This document shows, one piece after another, positions 1 to 10,220 of a stretch of 64,000 bases of DNA. Positions within the stretch are counted from its first letter, which is position 1; every line of letters begins with the position of its first letter. The position numbers and the translations under genes were made by a program. The DNA is from JACCXG01 sp963836735 (lineage in GTDB: Bacteria; Acidobacteriota; Vicinamibacteria; Vicinamibacterales; 2-12-FULL-66-21). The stretch lies in assembly GCA_963836735.1 (NCBI GenBank), contig CAWIKP010000018.1, forward strand, positions 372,001 to 436,000, written 5' to 3'. Under the pieces are notes generated by a model. That model was not told where the DNA came from, did no database searches, and saw nothing but the letters and a program-made list of their open reading frames with translations.

Positions 1-510
1 TCGCCAGCGAAAACAGCTCGGGGATTCATCGTCCGGCTGCACACCTGGAGGTTGCCGGCTGCATCGACGATGGAGAAGGAGTCGATGTCGGCCACGAAGG
101 GGCGAAGGCGGAGGCCGCGACCGTGGATGTTGGCCGCCAGCGCGCCGCCGAGCGTCAGGTGGTCGGCGCCGGTCTGCTTCTGGATGATGCCCCACGCGTC
201 CTGCTGGTCGGCGAAGGTCCAGAGCAGGTGGTTGATCAGCTGCACCCAGTCGATGCCCGCTTCAACGGTGACGAGGCCGCGTTCGCGATCGACATCGATG
301 ACCCGGTTGAGTGCCGGTCATGTCCACGAGCGTGCCGCCGGTGCCGAACTGCTGCCCGCCCATGGCGTGACGGCCGCCGCAGATGCTGAGGGCCTGACCC
401 GCGCCACTCGCCGCCGCCACCAGCTCCTGCAGCTCGCCGACGGCGCGCGGCCGGAGCACGCGCGCGACGTTGGTGGCATTCAGCTGCGAGTGGATGTCGT
501 TCACCACACA
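1..510 (-). CDS. FAD-linked oxidase, N-terminal part (window edge, frame-broken)
   Basis: This is the FAD-binding (PCMH-type) half of an oxidoreductase related to sugar-lactone oxidases. It starts near a GTG at about 510. The stretch VLRPRAVGELQELVAAASG followed by SICGGRHAMGGQ is the usual start of the domain. After a frame change near 300-310 come QKQTGADHLTLGG and AANIHGRGL, the flavin-contact loop of this family. A second shift near position 20 is needed to read PELFSLA, after which the gene runs off the window. The substrate cannot be told because the C-terminal half is missing. Two frame breaks in 500 bases with intact similarity look like sequence errors, but a pseudogene is not excluded. 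Confidence 0.7.
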
Positions 511-666
511 GTCGTGACGCGTGCGGCCGGCGAGACGCAAGCCGCAGGAGCGTGTCCGCGGGAGTGACGATGGCGTCCATACCCACGGACGATAGGGGCC
601 GGGGTGCTGAGAAGTAGTGAAGGGGGAATGAAGAACACTGAAAATGCGCGGATTCTCGCCAGGAAG

Positions 667-705
667 GTCAACTCCCAACGGTCCAACGGTCCAACGGACT
701 CAACT
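667..705. repeat. Iterated intergenic repeat, GTCAACTCCCAACG type
   Basis: The 3' gap of the regulator gene holds GTCAACTCCCAACG (667-680) followed by iterated GTCCAACG units and ACTCAAC. The same TCAACTCC(C)AACG word opens the hairpins at 10221, 18246 (with TTCC) and, inverted, at 18392, so this looks like a solitary copy of a dispersed family. No second arm was seen here. Confidence 0.5.
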
Positions 706-707
706 AC

Positions 708-2632
708 CTACCTGGCGCGCTCCGCGAGCTTTGTCAGGATGGCGCCGAAGGCCGCGGTCCCGCGCAGTCGTGCCAGGAGGGGCTCGACCGGGATGGTCCA
801 GCCCGAAAATGACGATTCTGGCTTGTCCAGCAGGCGGTGCAGTGCGAGGACGGCCTCGTCCCGGCGGTCCCTGACCGCGTGATGGGAAGCTTCGACCATC
901 GACGCTTCGCCGCTGCGGCCGCCCCGCCGAAGCGACTCGATCGCCGTCTCGGCCCGGGTGAACGCGGCGGAGGCCGCCGCGCGATCGCCGTCCTGGAGGA
1001 GCGCGGCGCCGAGGCCCACGAGCGATCGTCCGTGTTCCGGAAAGAGCTCGAGCGCCTTGCGGAAGCGCGATGCCGCCGCGGCACGCGTCGCCCGTGGCCA
1101 TGTGCGCGAAGCCGGCTCCATCGTGCGCGTTCATGGCGAATTCCGGCGCGTAGAGCTGTCCCGCGCCCGAGGCGATCTCGCGGTCGAATTCGAGCAGCGC
1201 TTCAGCCGCATCGCCTCGCGCCAGTCGAACCAGGCCGAGCAGCCAGTGCAGGCCCTTGGCCGGATACCGCTGCTTCAGGTGCGCCTGGCGATCCTGGACG
1301 ATCGTGCCTTCGCGCAGCGTGGACTCGGCGCGATCGAGCGTGTCGCGCGCGATGTGCACCATGCTGCCTTCGAAATGCGAGAACGGGAAGTCCGGGTAGA
1401 GCTCGATCGCTCTTGCGACCGCCTGCAACCGTTCCTCGCCCCAGGCGGCATGGGCGAGCCGGAACTGGTTGCCCCAGTAGCCGGGCTCGAGCGCGACCGC
1501 GCGCCGGGCCGCCGCCAGCGCCTCGACCGATCTGCCGGCGCTCACGAGCAGGAACGCGAGCGTCGCGTACGCTTCCGCCAGATCCCGCTCCAGCTCGATC
1601 GCGCGCCTGACGTGATCGATCGCGCGCGCCAGCAGATCGCTTTCCGGCTGGCTGCGGGCGCGCGACATCTGGTACTGGAAGAACCGGGCATTGCCGAGTC
1701 CGACGTGCGCCGCCGCGTAGCGGGGATCGAGCGCGATGGCGCGCTCGAAGTCGGCGATCGCCGCGGGAACCACCGCCGCGTCGAGCGATTCGAGCCTCAC
1801 CCGGCCCTCGGTGAACGCCTGATAGGCCTCCAGGCTGCTCGTCTCGCGATAGTGGCGCCGCTCCGCCGGGCCCGGCTTGCCGGCGCCGAGCGCGTCGGTG
1901 AACTGCGACACGATCCGATCCTGCAGATCGAAGACCTGATCGAGCGGACCGTCGGCCTTGGCATCGGCGAGGCACTCACCGGAGGCGGCGTCGATGATGC
2001 GCGCGGTGATCCTGAGACGATCGCCGGCACGCTGGTAGCTGCCCACCACCGCGCGGTCGATCGCGAGCACGCGCCGCAGGCCGGTGAGCTCGCGGCCGGC
2101 CTCGGCGACCGCCTCGGTGACGCGCACGCGATCGATGATGCGCAGCGTCGCGGCGCGCAGATCGTTGGTGACCGTCTCCGCAATGCCCGACGACAGCCAC
2201 GCCAGCGAGGCATCGCCGCTGACGTTGTCGAAGTCGAGGACGGCCACGGTCGGCATCGGTGGTGGCGGCGGCGGGCGGCTGGCGGTGCAGCGGCGGCGCT
2301 GGCTGGCACCACGGCTTCGACAGGTGCGATGAACCGGTATCCGCGGCGCGCGACGGTCTGCACGAACTTCGGATTCGCGGGATCGTCGCCGAGCGCCTGC
2401 CGCAGCTCGGACACGGCCTGGGTCAGCGCGTTGTCGGTGACCGCCACGTCGGGCCACAGGGCCCGGAACAGGTCGTCCTTCGACACCAGCACCGACGGGC
2501 CGGGCGGCGAGAAACAGCAGCAGATCGATGATTTTCGGCGACAGCGGAATGTTCTGCGCCGTCGCGCAACAGCCGGTAGGCGCCGCCGTCGACGAGGAAG
2601 GGACCGAACTTGTAGGACGCGGCGGTCGCCAT
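708..2632 (-). CDS. Winged-helix regulator fused to TolB/FlgO-like and TPR domains
   Basis: The chosen ATG at 2632 gives MATAASYKFGPFLVD, the usual start of an OmpR/CadC-like winged-helix domain of about 105 residues. The recognition helix region reads TDNALTQAVSELRQALGDD and ends in the wing ARRGYRFIAPV. A Pro/Ala linker leads to a region like the TolB/FlgO fold (TVAVLDFDNVSGD, then SGIAETVTNDL), then several tetratricopeptide repeats to the C-terminus. Proteins of this plan are common in Acidobacteriota and are thought to act as one-component regulators; the signal is unknown. At least three frame changes (near 2510-2540, 2260-2290 and 1090) interrupt the gene. A TACAAT hexamer lies 9 bases upstream of the start. 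Confidence 0.75.
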
Positions 2633-2676
2633 GCGCGATTGATTGTATGCGGGTGCGGGGCTGGATCGCTGGTCGG

Positions 2677-2705
2677 CTAGTCCGCTGCGGCCGCTGGTCC
2701 GCTCG
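2677..2705. repeat. Intergenic repeat, CTAGTCCGCTG...CGCTGGTCCGCTCG type
   Basis: CTAGTCCGCTG, a short spacer and CCGCTGGTCCGCTCG are shared almost base for base with 32626-32653, 30 kb away. Here the copy sits between divergently placed gene ends in a GC-rich gap (2640-2769) that also contains a looser inverted repeat (GATCCGCTGG near 2709 against CCAGCGGATC near 2753). Confidence 0.6.
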
Positions 2706-2769
2706 CCGATCCGCTGGTCGGGCCGGGACTCGCGGCCTAGCGGCCCAGCCGCCCAGCGGATCGCGGACG

Positions 2770-3943
2770 CTACCGTCGCATCACGAGCAATGCGTCGCTC
2801 ACCTTCCTCGGCCCCGCCACATCCGACGGGCTGTTCACGATCTGGCCCTGCACCCACATCGTGGTCGAACCGCCGCCATCGAGGTTCAGGGCCTGGGTGA
2901 GGCCGAGCCGTGCGGCGAGCGATCGCAGCTCGAAGAGCGACATTCCCGCACTGAGCTTCGGCTGCCGGCCGTCGACGGCGATCAACCACACCGAACCGTC
3001 CGGGTGTGTGCCGATCAACGTGCGCGGATGACGGGTCTCGGGGAAACCCGCCGCCAGCTGCTCGGCGGTCCAGTCCTCGATCAAGCGCCCGTCGCGAATG
3101 AGCAGGCCGGCGCCACCGACGATCGCTTCGGCGCGCGCCCAGTCGTCGGGGGATCGGTCCGGCGACGGTGTAGGTGGTGTCGAGCTCGACCCGCGTGCCG
3201 CGTGTCAACGCCGCTCAAGGGCGGCGGCGCGGTCGTGCCGCCGTACGACAGGACGAACCCGTCGCGCGGGATCGGCGTCTTTCCGGCGGTCTGCGGCGCG
3301 CCCGCAACCCGCAGCGGCTTGCCGCTCACGACCCACTCGAGGCCGCCTTTCGCGGTATCGGTATCGCGAGTGATACGCGGGTGTGAAGAGCATCAGCTTG
3401 CCGCGATGCCGCGTCGTATCCACGCCGGCAATCTCCATGCGGACGTCCTGCCGCGCCCGGCGCGGCACCCGCAGCGCCATCGTGGCCGTCACCCGGCCGA
3501 AGATGAGCCTCAGCGAGTTGCCGCTGCGGAGAAAGCCCACTGCGCCGCGCGGCCGCCTGGTATCACTCACGAGCTGACCGTTCAACTTGTAGATGCCGGC
3601 CGGATCGCCGGAGGGCAGCAGGAAGAACCCGGCATTCACCGCCGCGATGGCCTGGCGGCGAGCGGCAGTGTCGGCGACGGTCTCGGTGTCGACGATCTCG
3701 TCGTTGGCCAGGGCCGGCGCGCAGATCGGCAGGGCCGAGGTCCACCTTGAGCAGCCAGACCGAAACTGCAGCCGGAGGATTGAGCAGGTTCTGATCGGTG
3801 AGGTGAAAGAGGGTGACGCCGGTGGCGACGCTTCGCGGCGACCCGAGATTGAGCGCCTGCTGCGTGCTCGCAGGCAGGGGAGCCAGCCACAGCAGGACAC
3901 AGAGCGCCGCCGAGCGCAGGAGTGCGGAACCGGGCCTCCGCAT
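2770..3943 (-). CDS. Phosphodiester glycosidase family protein (NAGPA-like), secreted
   Basis: The C-terminal block is diagnostic: LIAVDGRQPKLSAGMSLFEL, then ALNLDGGGSTTM and VSDALLV, the active-site region of the family typified by the N-acetylglucosamine-1-phosphodiester glycosidase domain. The start at 3943 encodes a signal peptide (RSAALCVLLWLAPLPAS). The middle contains AIAAVNAGFF, also typical. At least three frame shifts (about 3720, 3330-3370 and 3090-3200) must be bridged. The start codon directly follows the stop of the upstream gene (TGA-ATG), so the two are translationally linked. In bacteria the family trims phosphodiester-linked sugars outside the cytoplasm; the substrate here is unknown. 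Confidence 0.8.
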
Positions 3944-4393
3944 TCAGCGGCCGCAGGAGATATCGCGGCCTTCGTACGACTTCACTTCGACCACTGGCAC
4001 CGAGCGCTTGGCCTCCTCGTTCGCTGACGCCGAGCCGGTTGTCGGCGTGCCGATCGAGATGCGCGTGTTGCCGACGGTTCGCTCCCCCCATGAGGCCGGC
4101 ACGAGGTCGGACTTGAGGACCCCACGGACCTCCACGACCTTCTTGTCGTGCTTCTCCTTCATCTCCTTGAGGAGTGCCTTGTCGCCGGTCAGCCGGAAAG
4201 TCATTCCCTGGGTCACGGGCGAAACGTCTTCACTGCCGCCGACGTCGGTCGCCTCGAGCGCGCTGCCTCTGAGACAGCCGTAGATGGCGATCTTGTCGCC
4301 TTTCTTCGATGGTGGAGCATCCGAAGGCGCTTTGTTCTGTGCGGCTGCTCCGGCGACGGGCAGGAGCAGGGCGATGGCAAGAGCGTGGCGCAT
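3944..4393 (-). CDS. Small secreted protein of unknown function
   Basis: A 149-residue protein with a clear signal peptide (about residues 1-19, ending AGAAA). A GGAGGCAC ribosome-binding site precedes the ATG. The mature part begins with a Lys/Pro/Asp-rich stretch, then KIAIYGCLRGSALEATD and a region TFRLTGDKALLKEM followed by KVVEVRGVL. That order resembles small periplasmic proteins with an OB-like beta fold in Acidobacteriota, but I cannot assign a function. Two cysteines (in YGCLRG and near the C-terminus in DISCGR) could form a disulfide. Its stop abuts the start of the phosphodiester glycosidase, suggesting co-expression. Confidence 0.7.
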   Translation of the reverse strand: MRHALAIALLLPVAGAAAQNKAPSDAPPSKKGDKIAIYGCLRGSALEATDVGGSEDVSPVTQGMTFRLTGDKALLKEMKEKHDKKVVEVRGVLKSDLVPASWGERTVGNTRISIGTPTTGSASANEEAKRSVPVVEVKSYEGRDISCGR

Positions 4394-4494
4394 GATGTGC
4401 CTCCGTTGGCCTCGGTTCAGAGATCGGCCGGGTCTAAAGACGCGGTCCTACAGCGATGCCGTCTATCGGCGCTCGGCGTCACCCTTTGTAGGGC

Positions 4495-4510
4495 CGGGTC
4501 TTCAGACCCG
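4495..4510. repeat. Palindrome CGGGTCT-TC-AGACCCG between genes
   Basis: A seven-base perfect stem with a two-base loop lies in the 135-base gap between the cyclophilin and small secreted protein genes. No T-run follows on either strand, so it is not a classical intrinsic terminator. The same core (CTTCAGACCCGGCC) recurs four times inside the repeat-rich gene at 51.1-52.1 kb, which suggests a palindromic repeat family. Confidence 0.5.
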
Positions 4511-4528
4511 CCGAAGTGAAAGTGCTGC

Positions 4529-5035
4529 TCATCGCGCGCTCCGCGGCTCGGGCACCATCCGGATCCTGGTGATCTTCGTGCCTTCCTGGATCGTATCGAC
4601 GATGGCCATGCCGGCCGGGTCGACCTCGCCGATCACGGTGTACTCGAAATCGAGGGTGCGATTATCGGCGAGGTTGATGAAGATTTGCGCGTCACCGGTG
4701 TGGCGCCCGCGGGTCGACAGCCCCACCGTGCCGCGGCTGTGGGGTCGTGCTGACAGCTCGTCACGCATGAACCGCTTGTCGCCCGCGTACTCGTTGGCGC
4801 CGGGGCTTCCTCCCTGGATCACGAAGTTCGCCACGACCCGATGGAACGTCAGGCCGTCGTAGTACTTGTCGCGAACCAGACGCTGGATCCGGCCGTAGGC
4901 CAGCGGTGCGACCCGGATGTCGAACTGGATGTCGAACGACTTGCCCGTGTCGAGCTCCACTCGCGCCATCAGAAGCGCGGCTGATCTTTCGGTCGAGCAG
5001 CTCGCTGCGGGACATCGGTCTAGGCGCCGCCGCAC
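4529..5035 (-). CDS. Cyclophilin-type peptidyl-prolyl isomerase domain
   Basis: Cyclophilin fold catalysing cis-trans isomerisation of prolyl bonds. The core reads YDGLTFHRVVANFVIQGG, SPGANEYAGDKRFMRDE, then RGTVGLSTRGRHTGDAQIFI and FEYTVIGEVDPAGMAIVD. The active-site Arg (FHR), the FVIQGG strand and the QIFI segment are all present. The upstream end overlaps the last residues of the HEAT-repeat protein in another frame (VELDTGKSFDIQFD is the first clearly aligned stretch). There is no convincing independent ribosome-binding site or signal peptide. I therefore think this is the C-terminal domain of a HEAT-cyclophilin protein cut off by a shift near 4985-5040. If independent, it would be a short cytoplasmic cyclophilin. 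Confidence 0.85.
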   Translation of the reverse strand: MRRRLDRCPAASCSTERSAALLMARVELDTGKSFDIQFDIRVAPLAYGRIQRLVRDKYYDGLTFHRVVANFVIQGGSPGANEYAGDKRFMRDELSARPHSRGTVGLSTRGRHTGDAQIFINLADNRTLDFEYTVIGEVDPAGMAIVDTIQEGTKITRIRMVPEPRSAR

Positions 5036-6674
5036 TCCCGGACACCGGTCAGCCCACGCAAGGCCGCGGACGCTTGCTCGGCGATGCCTGGATCGAAGTC
5101 GGTGAGCAGTTTCTCGAAAGCCGGCGCCTGCGAAGCCCCGGCTTCGCGAAGCCGCTCCATCAGCGCGAGACGAGTGTCGCGGGAGGTGTCTGACTTCTGC
5201 GCGGTGATGCGCGCGAGCGCGTCGGCGAGCGCCGCTACTACGGACTTGTTCGAGGTCTGGCCTTTGACGCCGAGCGCGGCTGCGCGGACCAGCTGATAGT
5301 CGTCGCGGCCGAGCGCCGCGATGAAGGCCGGCAGGCTGCGGTCGCCGGGGACGACACGCTGAAGCGCCACCAACGCCGCCTCGCGCACGTTGTCATTGTC
5401 GTCATAGGCCAGCTTCTCGAGCGTGAACACGTCCTTGAGCGGCTCCGCCGCCCTGGCCGCATACATCCGGACCTGCCAGACGTTGTGGGTTCTGAACGCC
5501 GGGATTGCCATCGCCGCGCGGTCGGGCGCACGCTTCGCGACGGCGACCAGTGAGTGGGCCTCGCGATGCCAGGAACCGACGTCCGGCGGCGTGCGCAGCT
5601 CGCTGAGCAGCCGGGCAGTCAGAGGCTCGGCTTCCTCGCCGGCCACGCACCGCTCACCCAGGGCGTCGATGGCGGCAAGCACCAGGTGCAGACTCGAATC
5701 TGACAGCGCGTCCGCGATCGGCCCGCAACCGTTTCCCTCGGTTTCCCGGCGGACCCAGGCACGCAGCGCGTCGTACCGCACCGTCCAGTCGCGATCGTCG
5801 AGCGCGACGCGGACCAGACGCGTCCGATCGGCGTCGGTCAGGGTCGCGCCGGTGCCGAACAGCGCAAACGCGCCGAGCCTCCGGGAGAGCGCGGAGCTCT
5901 CGTCGAGCGCGTCTTCGATCAGCTTCGCGTCCACGACGCCCGCGGCCATCAGCGCGGCGAACGACTCGCGGGCAATCGGCTCGTCGGCCGGCCTGCTCAT
6001 GGCCGGCAGCTGCCAGGCCGCGCCTTTCTTCAACCGGGCCAGCGTCTCGTTCGACAGCCGGCCCAGCTTGCGGTTTCGCCTGCGCCAGCGCTTCGAGCCC
6101 GCGTGCGGCGACTGCGCGCGGCGCCTCTGGCGTCGTCGAGGATGGCGGCCAGGCGGGTCTCCGCGGTTTCGAACTGTTCGACGGTGCTGTAGGGAAGCTG
6201 TCCGAGTATGGCCGGAGGCGCGACGGTCACGAGCTGACTCACCGCGGCGGCAATCTCCGGGTCGGGCTGCTCGGGACGCGCGTGGGCGCGAAGCGTGAGG
6301 GCCAGGGCGAGGTGAGCGGTCTGGCTCGTCTCCGGGTTGGAAACGAAGCCGAGCAACGGGCCGATCAGGTCGCGGCGCTCGAGCCGGCCGAGTCCCCGCA
6401 ACCGGTTCTGCCGTTCCTGATCGGCCTTGTCTCTCGCGCTCGGGGGAACGAACCGCACCCGGTCAAAGCGGGCAATCGTACCAAGGACGAGCCTGAGCCC
6501 GTCGTTGCTGATCCCGCCGTTCTGCTCGAAATCCAAATCCCCGGGCTGCAGCGCCGCGACATCGACGGGCCCGAAGTCGGTCGGCAGGGCGCCGCGGCCG
6601 GAGGCGCCGGACTGGGCCGCGATGTCCGCGGCCACGATCGACAGTCCGACGAGTGCAGCCGCGAGGGTCTTCAT
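5020..6674 (-). CDS. HEAT-repeat protein (likely N-terminal part of a HEAT-cyclophilin fusion)
   Basis: It begins at 6674 with a signal peptide (MKTLAAALVGLSIVAADIAA). Alpha-helical HEAT repeats follow, for example DWTVRYDALRAWV, NVWQVRMYAARAAEPL, DNVREAALVALQRV and DYQLVRAAALGV, each with the typical Arg/Ala pattern. Two close frame changes between about 6130 and 6040 interrupt it; across them AVAARGLEALAQA and RKLGRLSNETLARLKKG continue the helical protein. The stop near 5020 falls 35 residues before cyclophilin similarity starts in another frame, consistent with a third shift. It starts 7 bases after the M49 peptidase stop, so it is the last gene of a beta-CASP/M49/HEAT operon. The role is probably periplasmic protein folding or scaffolding (inferred). 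Confidence 0.75.
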
Positions 6675-6681
6675 CTGCCGT

Positions 6682-8739
6682 CTATTTTCTCCGGCCCGAA
6701 TACTCCAGCATCTGCGTCGTCAGGTCCAGGGGATACGAAATCTTGACGTCGGTGATCTTGCCGTCAGGCCCCTTGACCGCTTCGAGCCGGGGCTGGACGA
6801 AGCCGGTGTACGAAGGCATGTTCAGCTTCTCTACGCGGGCCACGACCTCGTCGCGCAGCTTGCCGTCGAAATGCACCCCATAAGTCTCGAACAGCTTCTT
6901 TGACGCTTCGTAGTCGCCTTCGGCCTTGATCCGCTGAACTTCGGCGAGGAGGCGTCCAACGCCTTCGTTGAACGCCTTGGGATCGACCATGACGTAGTAG
7001 GTCTTGCCGTCACGCTCGCGGACGTCGATCGCCTTCGAGTTGGCCATCAGCCACCGGACGACCATCTGCCGGTTGCGCATGTGGTCTTCTTCGATTTGCG
7101 TGCCTTCCCGGATCCGGCGCAGCTGCGCGAGCGCGTTCCGGGTGTAGCCCTCGGTACTCGGCGCGGACGATCTCGTCCTGATCGGCTGCCGACGACGATC
7201 CCGAGCTCGGCAAGCTTGGGGTTGGGAATGAAATACAGCGCCACCAGGTCGGCACGGGCTTCCTCGAGCGCCGAGTACTGCTCCTTGAGCGCGACGTGAG
7301 GGCTGCCCTTCAGCTTCTCTGAAATCTTGCCCGAGGCGTGGCCGATCACCTCGTGCATGTTCGTGGTGAGCTCACCGGCAACGCTGTTCCACTTCTCCGA
7401 GCGCTGCGCCTCTTCTTCGGTCCAGGCGAACTCGCGCCGGAACGACGCGGACGTCGACTTGTCGTACGCCTCGTTGACGTTCGACAGCGACACCGACTTG
7501 CTGCCGTGCTTCTCCCTGATCTGCTGGTCGTTCGGCAGGTTGATGCCCACCGGCGTGATGGGCCCCGAGTCACCGGTCTCGATGACGACGTCGATGGCGT
7601 TGGCGGTGATGCCGCGGACGCCCTGCTTCTTGTATTGATCGGCCCACGGCATCCGGTCCTCGAACCACTGCGCGTTGGCGGCGAGCTTCCGGATCTCTTC
7701 GGTCTTCTCGCGGTTCACGAAGTAGACGAGCGCTTCCCACGATCCCTTGTGGCCGCGCGGGTCCATGTAGACCTCGACGAACCCGTTGATCGTGTCGACC
7801 GGCGAATCCTTGTCCTGGACCCAGGCGACGTCGTAGGCCGCGCGGTCGGTGTCCTCACCCGTCCGATACCACTGGATCAACGCGTTCAGCGCCTCTTTCA
7901 TGGTCGGCGTGGCAAACGGGATCGCGGCCTCGAGGTCCCGGACGATGGCTCTGATCTCTTTGTCGTACCGGCCGCCGATCCGATACACCTCTTCGACCAG
8001 CTTGCCGTCCCGCTTCACGACCCGCGAGTTCAGCGCGTAGCGCTCCTTGAAACCCTCGAGGTCCTTCATGCGTGGCGCCCACGTAAAGGTTGTTCGCGCT
8101 CTCCTGAAGGAGGTCCTTGCCCGAGCCGGGGGTCTTGTTCGTGACGATGGGATCGACGGTCGCGTCGAAGAACAGCGGCTGCATCCGCTTGAGCATGGCG
8201 TCGAGCGTCTCGCCCGGCTTCAACGGGAACTTCGCGCCGGACTTCTGTGCCGCCCTGACCGCCAACGCAAGGGCATCGGGCGCGATCTTCATGACGAACT
8301 TGCGTGCCGTCAGGTTGTTGTAAGGACCCGTGTTCAGCCAGAACAACTTCGTGTAGCGCTGGATTTCCGCCAGCGTGCCCGGATCGATGCCCTCGGGGTG
8401 GGTCAGGATTTCCTCGAGCACATCGCGCATCTCGAGGTTGTGCGCGTAACGCTGGTCGTAATAGATGTCGCGCCCGGCGATCGCGGCCTGGTAGAGGTGC
8501 CAGATGAGCGTTTTTTGCTCGAGCGGCAGGTCCTTGAAGCCGTCCGCATACAACTGCACCACCGCCGCATCGTCCACGCGCTCGAGGAGGTACTTCCGGG
8601 AGGCCTCGGACTGAACGGTGTCGGCGACTGCTGCGCCGTCGGCCGGCTCCGCTGCCGGAACCGTATTACTCCCGCTGCCCGACACACCCACTGCACTCAC
8701 AAGCGACATTACTGCTCCAGTCAGAAACCGGTACATCAT
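6682..8739 (-). CDS. M49-family (dipeptidyl peptidase III-like) zinc peptidase
   Basis: About 685 residues. The M49 hallmark HExxGH is present as HEVIGH (in TTNMHEVIGHASGKI), and the second motif EEARAD supplies the third zinc ligand, as EECRAE does in dipeptidyl peptidase III. The start at 8739 encodes a signal-like segment (FLTGAVMSLVSAVGVSGSG), so it is probably exported, unlike cytosolic eukaryotic DPP III. Frame breaks near 8070 and 7170 split it into three pieces with continuous similarity. The ATG overlaps the stop of the beta-CASP gene by four bases (ATGA), and the HEAT protein starts 7 bases downstream. Bacterial members are often mislabelled dihydrofolate reductase; nothing here supports that. 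Confidence 0.85.
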
Positions 8740-10193
8740 GATTCCAGTGTAACCACTTCATCCAGTTGAGGTGTGTGCAGGTTCCAGCCGAGCTTCTGCC
8801 GAATCGACTCCGCGAGCGTGTCCATCGCGGCAGGCTCGCCGTGCACGAGGAAGGTTCGCTTCGGGGCAGCCTGGAAACCGCCGAGCCAGCGCAGGATTTC
8901 CGACGAGTCGGCATGCGCGGACATCGACTCGATCTTGCCCACCGCCGCATGCACCGGGATGTCCTGACCATGAATCTTGACCGAGCTGGCGCCGTCCACG
9001 AGCTGCCGGCCGCGCGTTCCTTCGGCCTGGAAGCCAACCAGCAGCACCGTGTTCCGCCGGTTCGGCAGCGCGTCCTTCAAGTGGTGGAGCACCCGTCCGC
9101 CAGTCGCCATTCCGCTCGAAGAAATCACGATGGCGGGCATGCGCGACTGGGTGAGCTGCTTCGATTCCGCGGATGACGCAATGATGCGGAGCCGGGTCGT
9201 GCAGAACGCGCAGAGCCGCCGCTCGCGGGCGGCCTGGGCCTGGCGTTTCGGGAGCGGCTCGTGCGCGGCTTCGTCGTGCGGCGCCTTGTCGTCGCGCGCT
9301 TCCGGCTGCAGCTCCGGATCGAGCTCGTTCAGCCGCTCGGTGTATCGCGCCAGCGCTTCCATCGCCATCGGGCTGTCCACGAACACGGGCAGCACCGGAA
9401 CCCGCTTCTGTTCCTCGAGGCGGCCAATCCAGTAGAGGAGCTCCTCGACCCGCCCGACCGCGAACGCGGGGATCACGAGCTTGCCGCCGCGTTCGGCGGT
9501 CGCCCGGATCACTTCCGCGAGCCGCTCGCCGTCGTCGTCTTGTTCGTGAACCCGGTTGCCGTATGTCGACTCCACGAGCAGGTAGTCGGCGTGGGCGACG
9601 CTGACGGGATCGGGCAGCACAGGCCGGTCGTAGCGCCCGAGATCTCCGCCGAAGAGGATCGTCATGCCCTCGGTACGCACACGCGCATACGCCGAACCGA
9701 GCAGGTGACCGGCCGCCAGGAAATCAACTTCGATCCCTTCGGCAACCGGCATGGGCCGTTCGTAGCCGACGGGTTGCAGCATCGAGACCGCGCGAAAGGC
9801 ATCCGCTTCGCCGTAGAGCGGGAGGGCGGGCGCATGTCTGGAATACCCGTGGCGGTTCGCGTTCGCCGCGTCCTCTTCCTGGATCCGTCCGGAGTCCGGC
9901 AGCACGATGCGGCAGAGATCACGGGTGCCGGCGGTGCAGAACACACGTCCCTTGAATCCCTGCGTCACCAGCCGGGGCAGGTACCCGCAGTGATCGAGAT
10001 GGGCGTGCGTCAGCACGATCGCGTCGAGAGACGACGCCGGGATCGGAAATTCCCGCCAGTTCAGCTCCCGCAGTTCTTTGAGCCCCTGGAACAGGCCGGC
10101 ATCAATCAGGATGCGGGCCTTGCCGGTGTCGAGGAGATACTTCGAGCCGGTGACGGTACGTGCCGCGCCGAGGAAGGTCAGGGAGACGGGCAT
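8736..10193 (-). CDS. MBL-fold beta-CASP RNA-processing-type exonuclease
   Basis: Intact, 485 residues. The metallo-beta-lactamase zinc motif is THAHLDHCGY, preceded by LTFLGAARTVTGSKYLL. The later motifs are LVESTYGNR, the beta-CASP insert containing VDSPMA, ISSSGMATGGRVLHHL, SAHADS and a C-terminal FLVHGEP strand. This is the architecture of prokaryotic CPSF73-like RNA-specificity metallohydrolases that act on RNA 3' ends. An insert of about 40 charged residues around 305-345 (PEARDDKAPHDEAAHEPL) is longer than usual. CAGAAT lies 6 bases upstream of the ATG with no Shine-Dalgarno sequence, so the message may be leaderless. It heads the operon with the M49 peptidase. Confidence 0.88.
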   Translation of the reverse strand: MPVSLTFLGAARTVTGSKYLLDTGKARILIDAGLFQGLKELRELNWREFPIPASSLDAIVLTHAHLDHCGYLPRLVTQGFKGRVFCTAGTRDLCRIVLPDSGRIQEEDAANANRHGYSRHAPALPLYGEADAFRAVSMLQPVGYERPMPVAEGIEVDFLAAGHLLGSAYARVRTEGMTILFGGDLGRYDRPVLPDPVSVAHADYLLVESTYGNRVHEQDDDGERLAEVIRATAERGGKLVIPAFAVGRVEELLYWIGRLEEQKRVPVLPVFVDSPMAMEALARYTERLNELDPELQPEARDDKAPHDEAAHEPLPKRQAQAARERRLCAFCTTRLRIIASSAESKQLTQSRMPAIVISSSGMATGGRVLHHLKDALPNRRNTVLLVGFQAEGTRGRQLVDGASSVKIHGQDIPVHAAVGKIESMSAHADSSEILRWLGGFQAAPKRTFLVHGEPAAMDTLAESIRQKLGWNLHTPQLDEVVTLES

Positions 10194-10220
10194 CAGGGGA
10201 TTCTGACACAGGCGATCTCG

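Noticed and set aside
958..3750. A 930-codon open frame on the plus strand
   Set aside because: It is antisense to the winged-helix/TPR and phosphodiester glycosidase genes; its protein is Arg-rich with no similarity. Long antisense frames are expected at this G+C content.
8736..8745. M49 peptidase as dihydrofolate reductase
   Set aside because: A label often attached to this family; HEVIGH and EEARAD show a zinc peptidase.
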